Assembly: GCA_020205615.1 (NCBI GenBank)
Contig: CM035156.1
Coordinates: forward strand, 19,123,128-19,187,127
Direction: 5' to 3'
From: Panax quinquefolius
Lineage: Eukaryota > Streptophyta > Magnoliopsida > Apiales > Araliaceae
DNA: 64,000 nt
A program made the position numbers and the translations under genes. Of this stretch, positions 10,664 through 22,208 are shown piece after piece. The first letter of the stretch is position 1. Each line of letters opens with the position of its first letter. The notes below the pieces were generated by a model. The model ran no database searches. It was not told where the DNA came from and saw only the letters and a program-made list of their open reading frames with translations.

Positions 10664-10675
10664 GCTTTGATACCA
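10664..10675 (-). other. Primer binding site (tRNA-iMet type) of the 7.4-kb element
   Basis: The minus strand reads TGGTATCAAAGC two bases after the 5' LTR. This matches the complement of the plant initiator tRNA-Met 3' end (TGGTATCAGAGC) with one mismatch. Confidence 0.85.
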
Positions 10676-10677
10676 AC

Positions 10678-13600
10678 TGTGACGCCCCCAAAACAAGTAT
10701 ACATCACCCATCTTGGATCGCCAGATACTTGGTACAGAACTCAACTACAAACTTAATTATACAACTGCCGTGTATTATACGACAAAACTTAAACTGAGAG
10801 TTTTAATAAGAATATTGTCATCTAGAACTCTCAATGGAGTCTTCATTATAATTATTATCACACTATTTTATAGAATAGTGAGAACTACTAAAGCCACTTA
10901 TCCTAGACCATCACTCCATTTCCCGACTCGTCCCAGCTATATTCTCATTTCCTGAAGAGTAAAAGAAAGCAAAAGGGTGAGCTCAACTAGCCCAGTAAGA
11001 AATATTATGACTAAGATAATGCAGAATAAATTATCCTTAGCCTTCAACAAAGGTTAAAAGCGATAAAATACAATAAACATCAAGTTTAACTGCAGCGGAA
11101 TAAGCAATCCATTAGAAGAGTCAAGTAAAACATAATGTCTAATATCTCTTCTAGATTAAAAGTTCATCATTAATATTTAATTCTTGTAATACTCAACAAC
11201 AGTTCTTTGTTATACCCAAGACAAAAAGAACTATAATCACTTGTCTTTACCTAAACCACCAAAGATTATAGTTAAATCTATAATTCATATTTATAATCAT
11301 ATAAATCAACAGTTTCTCCTTGCCACAAAGGCTTAATAAAACGTTTACTCAATATCCTTACCCCAAATGCTAAAGATATTCAAATGTAATAACAATGATC
11401 ATACCAATCGATTTATCTACCTTTGCCTTTACGGGTCAAAGATATTCAACTATAAAACCAATGGTCATGATCATACCATTCAATTGTTTGTCGATTACTT
11501 CTGACGAAAGACATTTAACTGTTAACTAATGGTCATGATCCTGCCAATCACATCATCGAATTATCCATGCACTACGGGCCAATGATATTCGTTATTATCA
11601 CCAATGGTTATGATCATGTCATACACCTGTCCATCTTTGCACGTAAACCCAAAAATATACAACTGTAAAATCAATAATCAACAGTCCATCTATGCACGTA
11701 AACCAAAGATGACTTTTATCACAATATAAGCATGATGATGATGACAATGATATAAGCATTAATCAAATGAAATCAAGGATAAATATTAAAAACTTTAAAT
11801 TTATCCAGAGTTTAAAAATAACCAAAGTGTCAACATGATACTGCTTTGTGGAGTAAAATTCAAGAATAATATTCATGTACCAAAAATAATTTGAATGAAA
11901 AAAAATATTTTTAGGATAAATAGTACCCCATGAATAGTACCTATGAATAGTACTTCAAGAATAGTACCTCGTGAATAGTATCCCGAAGCGTGAAAAGTAC
12001 CCCAAAATACAGGAGTGAATAATATTAGGGTGAATAGTAATTTAGTGAATAGTAACTTATGAATGAATAGTACTCAAAACACGAAAAAAGTGTCCCAAAT
12101 ACTGAGTGAATAATACTAGAGTGAATAGTAATCGGTGAATAGTAACTCCGTGAATAGTAACTCGTAAAAAAAAATACCAAAGAAAATGATATTCCATGGC
12201 GAGTACAAAAGAAATGATATCTCATACGAGTATAATAGAATATCTGAAAGCTATGAAATGGATTTTCACCAATCATGCGGTAATCCACGTGAATGATCAT
12301 TTCCATAATTTAATAAAGAATGAATACAAAAGGATCATTCACTATGCATGCAGTAATCCACATGTATACGAGTTATTCCAATGAGAATAATAAAGAATGG
12401 AATAAAAGAATAATTCACGAGCATGCGATAGATCCAGCATGCACGAGTTATTCCAATGAGAATAATAAATAATGGAACCAGGTCATGCATAATACGCACA
12501 GACAGGATATTCCAATAGAATAATAATGAATAGAACCAGGTCGTGCGTAATCCGTACAGACATGATATTTCAATAGAATAATAAAGAATGGAATAACAAA
12601 AGAATTTCACTTATGTATGTGGTACTTCGCATAGACAGGATATTCCAACATAATAATAAAGAATGGAATAACAGAAGAATTTCACCATGTATGCGGTACT
12701 TCGTATAGACAGGTTATTCTAACATAATAATAAAGAATGGAATAACAGAAGAATTCACTAGGCATGCGATAGTCCGCACAGACAGGTTATTCCAACAGAA
12801 TAATAAAGAATGGAATAAAGAAGAATTCACCATGCATGCGGTAGTCCGCGTAGACAGGTTATTCCAACAAAATAATAAAGAATGGAATAACAGCTCGTAC
12901 GAGTATTGAAATAAATAACTCTCTTCATGAATACAAAAAAATAATTCCCCTTACCTTAGAAGAAAACTGGATACTGGAATAGTGAAGTAGCAGACTTCTC
13001 TTCTTATTTCTCTCTATAATTTCTTAATAATAATTGCTCTTGTGAGACTTAGTGAATTGGTGAGAATTGAAATAAGAATGAGCTTCTATTTATAGGAAAA
13101 TATAGTTTCGATAATTGCACGTTTTGGGGCTCAAATATTACAGTATAATACCTTCCTCTTTTTCTTCATTTTTAATTTAGTCCTACAAGTATTATCAAAC
13201 TTGCACCACCTCCCCTAATAGTAAATCATATGAATCAATAGTAAATCACATGATTCAATAGTTCTAAACATGTGAAAAAAATAATTATAGTATAGTACCT
13301 TCATCTATACCTCCATTTCTAATTTAGTCATGCAAGTATTATCAATCTTGCACCAACTCCCCTAATAGTAAATCATGTGAATCAATAGTACACACATGTG
13401 AACACATAGTTATAAGCATGTGAATTAATAGCAATTAATTGCTCATTTATCCGGTTAATTATCCGATTGGTCAATATAATCTCCAGACATCAATTATTAT
13501 CGAAATAAATGTCGATTTCCACTAACATTAATAATTCCCAACACAATGGAAACATTTTTATAAACAATTTCATTTTTGAAATTTCAAAATTTGACTTTTT

Positions 13601-14219
13601 TCGAAAAAGTCAACTATTGACTTTTTGACTAAAAAGTCAACCTTGGTAAATTTTGTGTTTATAGTCTATTTTTACTAATTTTATCGTTCCGGACTCAAAT
13701 ATCACGTCCGCGTCTCCAAATTCAACTCTGAACTCAAATTCAATTTTTAATAGCATCCATCATTAATATTATAGCTCACAATATTAATAACATATCATTC
13801 TCAGGAAAGAGGGGGCTTTCTGATAAGGATTTCTCCCTATTGGCGCGCAATTAGATTACCTAACATCTCCTTGACAGAACTTCTAGACATCGTCAATGTT
13901 ATAAATAATAATATGAATAACTTTGTCGTCTCAATTATTAATTTAATAATATAAAATAATGTGACAATAATAGAATAAAACTGAGTGACTTCTCACGTAA
14001 GCATCAGTAATCAAAGATATTGTACAATACCGTGTACTACTATGCAACCACGCGTATTACTATACTTTTATCACCGATTATTTTATGACAACTTGTTTTC
14101 TTTGAAAAGTTTTCACATATCATCCTTAACTTTAACTTTTTATCAATTTAACCATTTACTAAATAGAATAATTATAAAAAAATTGAATACTTTCATTTAA
14201 TAAAATTCAGGGTCTCACA
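10678..14219 (-). repeat. 5' LTR of the 7.4-kb element
   Basis: It begins TGTGACGCCCCC at 10678 and ends GGGTCTCACA at 14219, followed by the TSD ATTAT. A minus-strand TATA motif lies at 13087-13094. The arrays are in the order seen in the solo LTR, inverted. Confidence 0.9.
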
Positions 14220-14224
14220 ATTAT

Positions 14225-15261
14225 GACTAAGATAATATACAACAAATTATCCTTGTTCTTCAACAGGAAAAAATCTGATAGAATATAATAGACAACAAGT
14301 TTTAGATCAACAACTGCAACGGAAACAACAATTTATTAAAAGAGTTAAGTAGAGAATGAAATCTACTATCATCTATGAATTTAAAAGTCCATCATCAATA
14401 TTTTATCCCTGCAACATTAATTAATATACATCTTGAATCAATTATTCATCTTTACACTACGGGCCAAAAATATTTATTTGTATCACTACTTGGTCATGTT
14501 CATCTCAACACCTATTCATCTTTGCACTACGGGCCAAAGATATTCATCAGGTAATCGTACATCTTTGCATTACAGGCCAAAGATATTCATCAAGTATCAC
14601 CATTAAAGACTGAGGATGATGAAAAATATTTTAGAGAATGAATCCAGTGAGACAAAAGGACAAATATTAGGGATTCGTATTTCAGTTTATCTAAATTCAA
14701 TAATACTCCATAATAACCAATTGTGAAGTAGAATTCAAAAATAAAGATCAAAACATTGATACAATCAAATATAGTAACCATAATAGACATCTGGGACAAA
14801 GAAGAGAAAATTTTATTTTTGGTGAATAATTAATCGTATTTGTGAATAGTCATTAGTATCGTGAATAAGTAACCCCGACACAAAAAGGTAGAAATTCCAC
14901 AATAAATCTCATCTCAATAATTCGACATAATGATATTGAAGAAAATAATATCATTTAAGAATAACATCCCTTACCTCAAAAGAACAGTATTTCTGACCAG
15001 AATATCAAATGAAGTATTGAAGAAAACTTGCACTGAATAGCAACTCTCAAAGTATCTAAATACTCACAAAATACGCTCAATAATAGAGAGAGGGAAAAAA
15101 AACTTGTTTCTAGTGTGATTGTCAATTCTAACTAAGCACCCTATTTATAGGAAAATGTTAGAACACCGAAGCAGACTTAACCTGCTACCTGATAGCTTTA
15201 CCTGTTACTATTCATGCCCATCACATTTGAAATAAAATTTCAGCACATTTCTCACCAACCA
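14225..15261 (-). repeat. LTR of element X, continued
   Basis: This continues the LTR interrupted at 6803. It contains CATCTTTGCACTACGGGCC units and, near 14830-14880, a short GTGAATAGT run, then a minus-strand TATA context (CCCTATTTATAGG near 15144-15156). It is cut at 15261 by element A, whose LTR starts at 15262. The sequence left of the cut (CTCACCAACCA) continues uninterrupted in the second X LTR at 23163-23178 (CTCACCAACCAAAAGTGG), which confirms the insertion point. Confidence 0.75.
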
Positions 15262-18200
15262 TGTAAGACCCCAACTTTTATGAATAAAGATTAATTTCTC
15301 TCGAATTATATTTTTGGATATTATGGTGTGGATATTATTTAATGTTACAGTTGTGGGTAATATTTACAAATTTTGCAAAGTACGCAAGTTGTTATATAAT
15401 ATTCATTTTAGTAGGAAATATTCTTTTTTCGGGGAATATTAAATGCGACGGCATAATCATTGGTGGACCCCTGATGAAAGTACTGCATCGTAGTTAGAAA
15501 ATGACAAAAATATTTTATGAAAATAACGGCGGAGGTTTTACCGTTAATCTTGTTGAACTACCCATTAGTAAAAAATACGATGTCTGGCGTGGTTGCATAA
15601 TAACACACAAAGATATTGATTATTGATGCTTTACGTGAGAAGTCACTCGATTATACTCAATTATTACTACGATTGATTGTTACATCATATCTCTCATATT
15701 ATTGATTCATTTATTTTCACGATTATCATCGCATAATATTTTATATATTATTAAATCAATAATTGAGACGACAAAGTTATTCATATTATTAAATTGCAAT
15801 ATTTACAATGTATAGAAGTTACATCGAGGAGAGGTTTGGTCACCTAATTGCTGCTTGATAGGGAGAAATCCTTATTGGAAAGCCCCCTCTTTCCTGGGAA
15901 CGACCTGGTTGTTAAATATTGTGAATTATAATATTAATGATGAATAAGTTCGTGTTGATTAAAGATGAATTTGATAGTTCCATTGTGTTGAGATTATTTG
16001 TGATAATAGAAATCGACATTTATTTCGATAATAATTAATGTCTGGAGATTATATTGTTTAATCGGGTATTTAGGGCACTTTTTGTGTCAGAGTACTATTC
16101 ACGAGTTACTATTCATGAGTTACTATTCATGAGTTACTATTCAAAAGTTACTATTGAGTCACATTCACTTACTATTAAGGGAGTTGGTGCAAGATTGATG
16201 ATACTTGCATGACTAAGTTAAAGATGGAGGTACTATATTGTAATTAATTTTTCACATGTTTAGAACTATTGAGTCACATAATTACTATTGAGTCACATGA
16301 TTTAGTATTAGGGGAGTTGGTGCAAGTTTGATAATACTTGGAAGACTGAATTAAAAATAAAAAAAAAAGTTGGAGGTATTGTACTGTAATATTTCGAGCC
16401 CCAAAATGTGCAATTATTGAAACTATATTTTCCTATAAATAGAAGCTCATTCTTCCTTCATTTCTCACCAATTTACTAAAGCTTTAGAGCCATTATTATA
16501 GAGAGAAATTATAGAGAGAAAGAAGAAGAGAAGTCTGCTACATTTTTATTCCAGTATCCAGCTTCATTCTAAGGTAAGGGGTATTATTCTTTCGTATTCA
16601 TGAAGAGAATTACTTTCTTTAAATACTCGCAAGAGTTGTTATTCCATTCTTCATTATTATGTTAGAATAACCTATTTATGTGAAGTACCGCATACATGGT
16701 AAAATTCTTCTGTTATTCCATTCTTCATTATTATGTTGAATAACTGTTTATCTTAAGCACTGCATACGTGGTAAAATTCTTCTTATTCCATTCTTTATTA
16801 TTATGTTGGAATAACTTTTGTTTATCTGAATCTTGCATACATGGTGAAATTCTTCTATTATTCCATTCTTTATTATTACGTTGGAATATCCTGTCAAGTC
16901 TTGAATTTCATGGGACACGGGTTCTATTATTTATTATTCCATTTATTATTCTCGTTTAATATCCATGTACGTGCATTTACGCCGACCGGTTCCATTATTT
17001 ATTATTCGCATTTATTATTCAGCCGAGAATATCACATTTGTCGCGTTCTGCGGACACAGTTCCATTATTTATTATTACATTGGGAATAACTTTGTGCATG
17101 CGGTCTCTATCGCATGCATGGTGAATCATTCCATTTATTCCATTCTTTATTATTACGTTAGAATAACTTTTGTCTATGTGGATTACCACATGCATGGTGA
17201 ATGATCCTTTGTATTCATTCCTTATTAAATTGTGGAAATGACCAGTGATGTCATGGATTACCACATGGCGGGTGAAAATCTATTTATAGTTTCATATATT
17301 CTTTATTATACTCAGTTGGTTAAAGTTTTGACTTCTATACTCCATGAAATTAGTGGAATATCCTTGATATTTGCGCTTCATTCAATATCTTTTTATTGAA
17401 ATATTTCTTCGAGCATTCTTAAATTTTACTCTACAAAGAAGTATCATGTTGACAATTTGGACGTTATTAGTTCCTGGATAAATTAATTCGTGAACTTGTT
17501 TTATTGAATTCTTATATCATTGTCATCATCCTCGTGTTTATATTGTAATGAAAGTCATCTTTGGCTTACGTGCATAGATGGACTTAGTATGATTATGACC
17601 AGGGATCATTGGGTATAATCATGACACATAATGTTATAAATGATATGGTAAAAGTCCTCGATAGCTTTGTAATGCATTGATGGGCGCTTTTTGGTATGAT
17701 TATGATCGAGGATTATTAGGTATAGTCGTGATTTGATGATTTAATGAATATCCTTGGCTCGTAGTACATGGATGATTAGAAGATGTGGTTTATTTATTAA
17801 GCTGAGTCTCAGCGATAAAAGTTGATGAAAACATTTTTAAATCATAGAAGATAGTAGGTTTTATTCTCTACTTGACTCTTCTAATGGATTCCTTATTCCG
17901 CTGCAGTTAAACTTGATGTCTATTGTATTTTATCAGTTTAACATTGTTGAAGACTACTGATAATTTATTTTGCATTATCTTAGTCATAATATTTCTTACT
18001 GGGCTAGTTGAGCTCACCCTTTCTTTCACTTTTCTCTTCAGGAAATGAGAATATAGCTGAGACGAGTCGGGGAAAGGAGTGACGGTCCAGAAGATAGCAT
18101 TAGTAGTCCTCACTATTCTGTTGAATAGTGTGACAATAAATGTAATGAGGACTCCTTTGAGTGTGGATATTGTCAATGTATTGTTGTATATTACACGACG

Positions 18201-18288
18201 GTTGTATAATTAAATTTGTATTTGTATTTTGTACCATGTATTTGGCAACTCAAGATGGGTGATGTATACCTATTTTGGGGGCGTCACA
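15262..18288 (+). repeat. 5' LTR of element A
   Basis: 3,027 bp, TGTAAGACCCC ... GGGGGCGTCACA, with TATAAATA at 16434-16441. A tandem run of ACTATTCATGAGTT (about 16095-16150) lies upstream of the TATA box. Downstream are the TTATTCCA hairpin array (16635-17230) and a block with CAGTTGGTTAAAGTTTTGAC that replaces the minisatellite of the solo LTR. Confidence 0.9.
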
Positions 18289-18290
18289 GT

Positions 18291-18302
18291 TGGTATCAAA
18301 GC
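18291..18302 (+). other. Primer binding site of element A (tRNA-iMet type)
   Basis: TGGTATCAAAGC begins two bases after the LTR end. It has one mismatch to the complement of the initiator tRNA-Met 3' end. Confidence 0.88.
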
Positions 18303-18475
18303 TTAGGGATATGATCCTTGGCTGAGATGTGAGATACGAACTAGGAGGGGAGAGACAGGGAATTCCTTCGCTAGTATGACCTACCTAAGTTTATTTGGTA
18401 TTTAATTGGTAGGTCAAAATATAGGGATAATATATGATATGTTAATTAACCCTTGTTTTGTTGTATTATTTGCAA

Positions 18476-19640
18476 ATGGCATTCGAAAATGTTGAGATAA
18501 GCAATGAAGCACGTGAGATCGTTGAGTCACCAACGATCAATGCCCAGGGTAATGTGCAACAGGAAGACAATAATCCTCATGAAAACAATAACACCGATGA
18601 AATGGTGAATGATGGGATGGTCAAAGGCTTTATGTAATTCATGCAACAACAGGCGAAGGCGGCTCCTGTCCAAAATACGGATGGAAACACGGACAACTCT
18701 CGGACGGTCACCGCTAAGCAGTTCAAGGAGCTGGGACCACCAGAGTTTTTTGGAGAGCCAAAACCACTTAAGGTGGAGACGTGGATAAAGCAGATCAACA
18801 AGATATTTGATATCTTGGGATACTCCGAGGAGCAAAAGGTTCCCTTTACCACCTTCATATTGCGTGGAAAGGCAGATTACTAGTGGGAATCTACAAAGCG
18901 TACTCAACCTGTCGCACTGAAGATGTCTTGGGAGAAGTTCCAAGAGCTGTTCAACGACAAGTACTTTCCTGAAAGTATTCGTCACATGAAGGAGGTAGAG
19001 TTCATCAAGCTTGAGCAAAACAATATGATCGTGGCGCAGTACGAAGCTAAGTTTGCCGAGTTATCTCGGTTTGTGTCCCACTTGGTTGATAATGAGGAGA
19101 GAATGACGCGGATGTTTCTAAGAGGTTTGAAACTCGAGATACGTCAATACCTTATCTCTCATAAACTGTGTTTGTATTCAGATGTTGTGAATAGGGCTCA
19201 ATTATTGGAGCGCGATAATGAGTCAACCCAACCAAGAGAGAAGCCGACAAGTCGATAATACCAATGGTAGCAGTCATCAAAGTGGTGACAACAAACGTAG
19301 ATGGAATCAGAATGCCAGAAATGATAACCACTTCGGTGGTAATCATGGCCAAGACAATAGGAGTGGAAAGTTCAAGAAGAGAAGGTTCAACAAAGATGGA
19401 AAGATGTCGGCGCAAAGACCCGTTGTTGAGGAAGGAGAAACGATGGCCACGGTCGTATGTTACAAATGTGGAGGGGAAAGACACATAAGTCCAAACTGCA
19501 CAATACAGTTCAAAGCATGTTATAATTGTGGAAAAGAAGGCCACCTAGCCCGATTTTGTGTATGCACCAAAGTCAAGTCCATCTGGGATGGAGGCATCAA
19601 ATGGTGTCCCGACGATAAGACAAAACCGGTAGTTTAAGGG
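18476..19640 (+). pseudogene. gag: gag of element A (capsid and zinc knuckles), broken
   Basis: The start ATGGCATTCGAAAATG at 18476 matches the start in element B. The first frame runs 18476-19258 with two stops: TAA after KGFM near 18635 (the equivalent position in B is a glutamine codon) and TAG at 18881-18883, after the ADY residues, where a tryptophan is expected. It holds the retrotransposon gag region (FFGEPKPLKVETWIKQINKI; WEKFQELFNDKYFPESIRHM; MFLRGL). A change of frame near 19220-19258 leads into the nucleocapsid part (to 19637), with two CX2CX4HX4C zinc knuckles, CYKCGGERHISPNC and CYNCGKEGHLARFC. Gag forms the particle and binds the RNA. It is inactive as written. Confidence 0.88.
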
Positions 19641-20318
19641 AGAGCGTTTGTCGTAACCTCCCAAAAAGTGAGGAATCCGAACGAGGTGATCACGGGTAAG
19701 ATAATCATAAACTCTAGCGAAGTTTATACTTTATTTGATACCGGTTCTACCCATTCCTTTATTTCTCCTACTTGCGCTCAACGTTTAAATTTGACTCCGG
19801 AGAAATTAGACTTTGACTTATCTGTTGAAACTCCGTTGGGAGAAACCTTCATTACATCCACGGTTTATAAGTCTTGTTTGTTTCAAATCGGTAACCGTAC
19901 GTTACCTATCGATCTTATTTCTTTAAAAATACTTGCATTCGATGTGATTCTAGGGATTGATTGGTTAACTACTCATCATGCAAAAATTGATTATTTTCGT
20001 AAGGTTGTTAGCTTTCATATTCCTAACCAACCTATTATGCGAATTCAAGCAACCAAACCATTAAAATCCATCACTGTCATCTCAAGCCATAAAGCTATTC
20101 ATTTATTGAAAAACGAATGTCAAGCTTTCTTAGCCCATATCACGGATTTAAATAAAAATACGTCAGATTTGAATGATATTTCTATTGTTAATAGATTTCC
20201 CGACGTATTCCTTGAAGAACTTCCTGGCCTACCTCTAGAGCGTGAAATTGAATTTTGTATCGATCTTGAAACCGTACAAAACCCATTTCCAAAGCCCATG
20301 TCGAATAGCTCATATTGA
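19641..20318 (+). pseudogene. Aspartic protease region of element A
   Basis: Same frame as the zinc-knuckle part, separated only by the stop TAA at 19635-19637; element B has a serine codon there. The protease active site reads VYTLFDTGSTHSFIS, and the catalytic DTG is intact. The later ILGIDWL motif is the usual second conserved block. The frame continues to the linker before the reverse transcriptase (DVFLEELPGLP, EIEFCIDL), which matches the start of the RT domain in gypsy polyproteins, and ends at a TGA at 20316-20318. It processes the polyprotein in the particle. Confidence 0.88.
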
Positions 20319-20379
20319 ACTTGAGGAGTTAAAGACCCAATCACGGAATTGTTAGACATAGGTTTCATTTCATTCGTCT

Positions 20380-21440
20380 AAATCGTCTCCTTGGGGTGCT
20401 CTCTGCCTATTCGTGAAGAAGAAAGATGGAAGTATGCGACTTTGTATTGATTATCGGGAGTTGAATCATGTCACCATCAAAAATAAAAATTACAGTTACC
20501 TCGTATTAATGATCTGTTTTACCAACAGTAAGCGCCAAATTCTTTTAAAGATCGATCTTCATTCTAGATATCATCGGTTGAAGATTAAAAGCGATGACAT
20601 TCCAAAGACTACTTTCGAGAACTTCGAATGCGGGCATTATGAATTCCTAGTCATGTCTTTTGGATTGACTAATGCTCCTACTTTGCCTTTATGGACATGA
20701 TGAACCAAGTATTCAAGGAATATTTGGATCACTTTGTGGTCGTCTTTATTGATGACATCCTCATATACTCCAAAACCCGTGAAGACCATGAAAGCAACAC
20801 TTGAGGCTTATACTTCAAAAGCTTCGTGAAAATAAGCTATATGCCAAGTTAAAGAAATGCGAGTTCTGGCTTGAGGAAGTTGCATTCCTTGGGCACGTAA
20901 TATCAAATCATGGAATATCAGTTGACCCGGCAAAGATTGAAGCAATTCAAAGTGGGAGCAACCTAAGTCGATGACCAAAGTCGTAGCTTTCTCGCTTACA
21001 TTTGGTTATTATCGAAGATTCGTGAAGGGTTTTCTCGAATTGCTGCTCCATTAACGCAGCTAACTCGAAAAGATATAAAATTTGGTTGGAGCGAGGAATG
21101 TGAAAAGAGTTTTCAAGAACTCAAGAGTAGACTCATTTCAGCACCTGTTCTGACAATACCATCTGACATGAAGGGATTTGTCATTTACAATGATGCTTGA
21201 GGCAAAGGGTTAGGATGTGTTCTCATCGTAAACATGGGAAAGTCATAGCTTATGCCTCACGACAAACTCAAAGAATATGAGAGGAATTATCCTACTCGTG
21301 ATCTAGAGTTAGCCATTTGTCGTTTTTAAGCTTAAGATTTGGAGACATTACCGTATGGAGAGAAGGTGGAAATCTATACTGGATCATAAAAGCCTCAAAT
21401 ATTTCTTCACTCGTAAAGGAACTCGACATGCGGCAACGAA
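20380..21440 (+). pseudogene. Reverse transcriptase and RNase H of element A, frameshifted
   Basis: The RT palm is readable from about 20390: [46 protein letters not shown], then [13 protein letters not shown]. After a stop at 20700 the next frame gives [20 protein letters not shown] with the FIDD form of the YVDD catalytic box. Downstream are VAFLGHVIS and, for RNase H, FVIYNDA followed by a stop at the expected DAS position (21198-21200), then GKGLGCVL. Several small deletions shift the frame. The order RT-RNase H before integrase identifies Ty3/gypsy. It is not functional. Confidence 0.85.
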
Positions 21441-21779
21441 GTTGGCGAGTCATTGAAAGATTATGATCATACCATCCAATACCATCCTGAAAAAGCGAAC
21501 GCGTAATGGTGACGCATTAAGTTAAAGATCATATCTTGGTGTGAGTGCGATATTGTCAACGAAAGGCCCATTTTGTATGACTTCTACAAAGGATGGAGAT
21601 AGAGTTAAAGACTCAGGGGACCCATATGATGATGGTGAATATACTGAGTAGAACCGACTTTAATTGATAAAGTTAAAGGCGCTTTCAAGCTACTGGACAC
21701 AGGTGATCCGTATGAAGAAGAAAGTGGAAGAAGGTGCTATTCCGGAAGCAAGAATCGATGAAGAAGGAATACTTTGAGT

Positions 21780-22208
21780 CAACTCCAGACTTTGTGTTCC
21801 TAACGATTCTGACTTGAAGTATAAAATCATGATGGAGGCACACAACACACCGTTTGCAATCCATCCTAGAAGTACCAAAATGTATCGTGATCTTCGTTAT
21901 ACATTTTGGTGGAGAAATATGAAGAGAGAGATAACGCTATTTATCTCAAGGTGTCTAACTTGTCAACGAGTCGGCGAGACATCAAGTGCCAAAAGGTCCA
22001 TTCTGACCACTGAGATTCCGGAATGGAAGTGGGGAGCACATTACCATGGATTTAGATTCTTGGTCTTCCCAAGGTTTCTCAAGGCATAGATGCGATTTGG
22101 GTCATTGTTGATAGATTGACCAAGTCTGCTCATTTCTTACCGACACGAGATACTTTTACACCTGAACGTCTTGCTAGTATGTACATAAATGAGATTGTAA
22201 GATTGCAT
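21780..22208 (+). pseudogene. Integrase N-terminal half of element A, truncated
   Basis: The HHCC zinc-binding region is visible: EAHNTPFAIHPRSTKMYRDL (two His) and ISRCLTCQRV (two Cys). The core then reads DAIWVIVDRLTKSAHFLPTR in another frame, the usual first part of the DDE core. The sequence ends at 22208 with VRLHG, before the last catalytic residue and the C-terminal domain, because foreign LTR sequence begins at 22209. A stop at 22087-22089 and frameshifts also break it. Confidence 0.85.

Larger units (their letters stand above)
6804..14219 (-). mobile_element. Non-autonomous LTR element made almost only of LTRs (TSD ATTAT)
   Basis: Two LTRs in the same minus-strand orientation (10678-14219 as 5' LTR and 6804-10334 as 3' LTR, 3,542 and 3,531 bp) flank an interior of only 343 bp. 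Identical 5-bp TSDs ATTAT lie at 6799-6803 and 14220-14224. The interior has the PBS next to the 5' LTR, a leader like that of elements A and B up to about where gag would start, and the PPT next to the 3' LTR; gag and pol are absent. It could only move with enzymes from a relative such as A or B. About 95% of its length is LTR. It is inserted in the LTR of element X. Confidence 0.92.
15262..22208 (+). mobile_element. Gypsy retrotransposon A (plus), 3' end deleted
   Basis: It has a 5' LTR (15262-18288), PBS, gag, protease, RT/RNase H and the first half of integrase. The element stops abruptly at 22208 within the integrase core (last readable residues ...ASMYINEIVRLHG) and X LTR sequence begins. 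The 3' LTR and the integrase C-terminus are missing. The coding region carries several stops and frameshifts, so it is inactive. It has the best-preserved pol region in the window. Confidence 0.88.
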
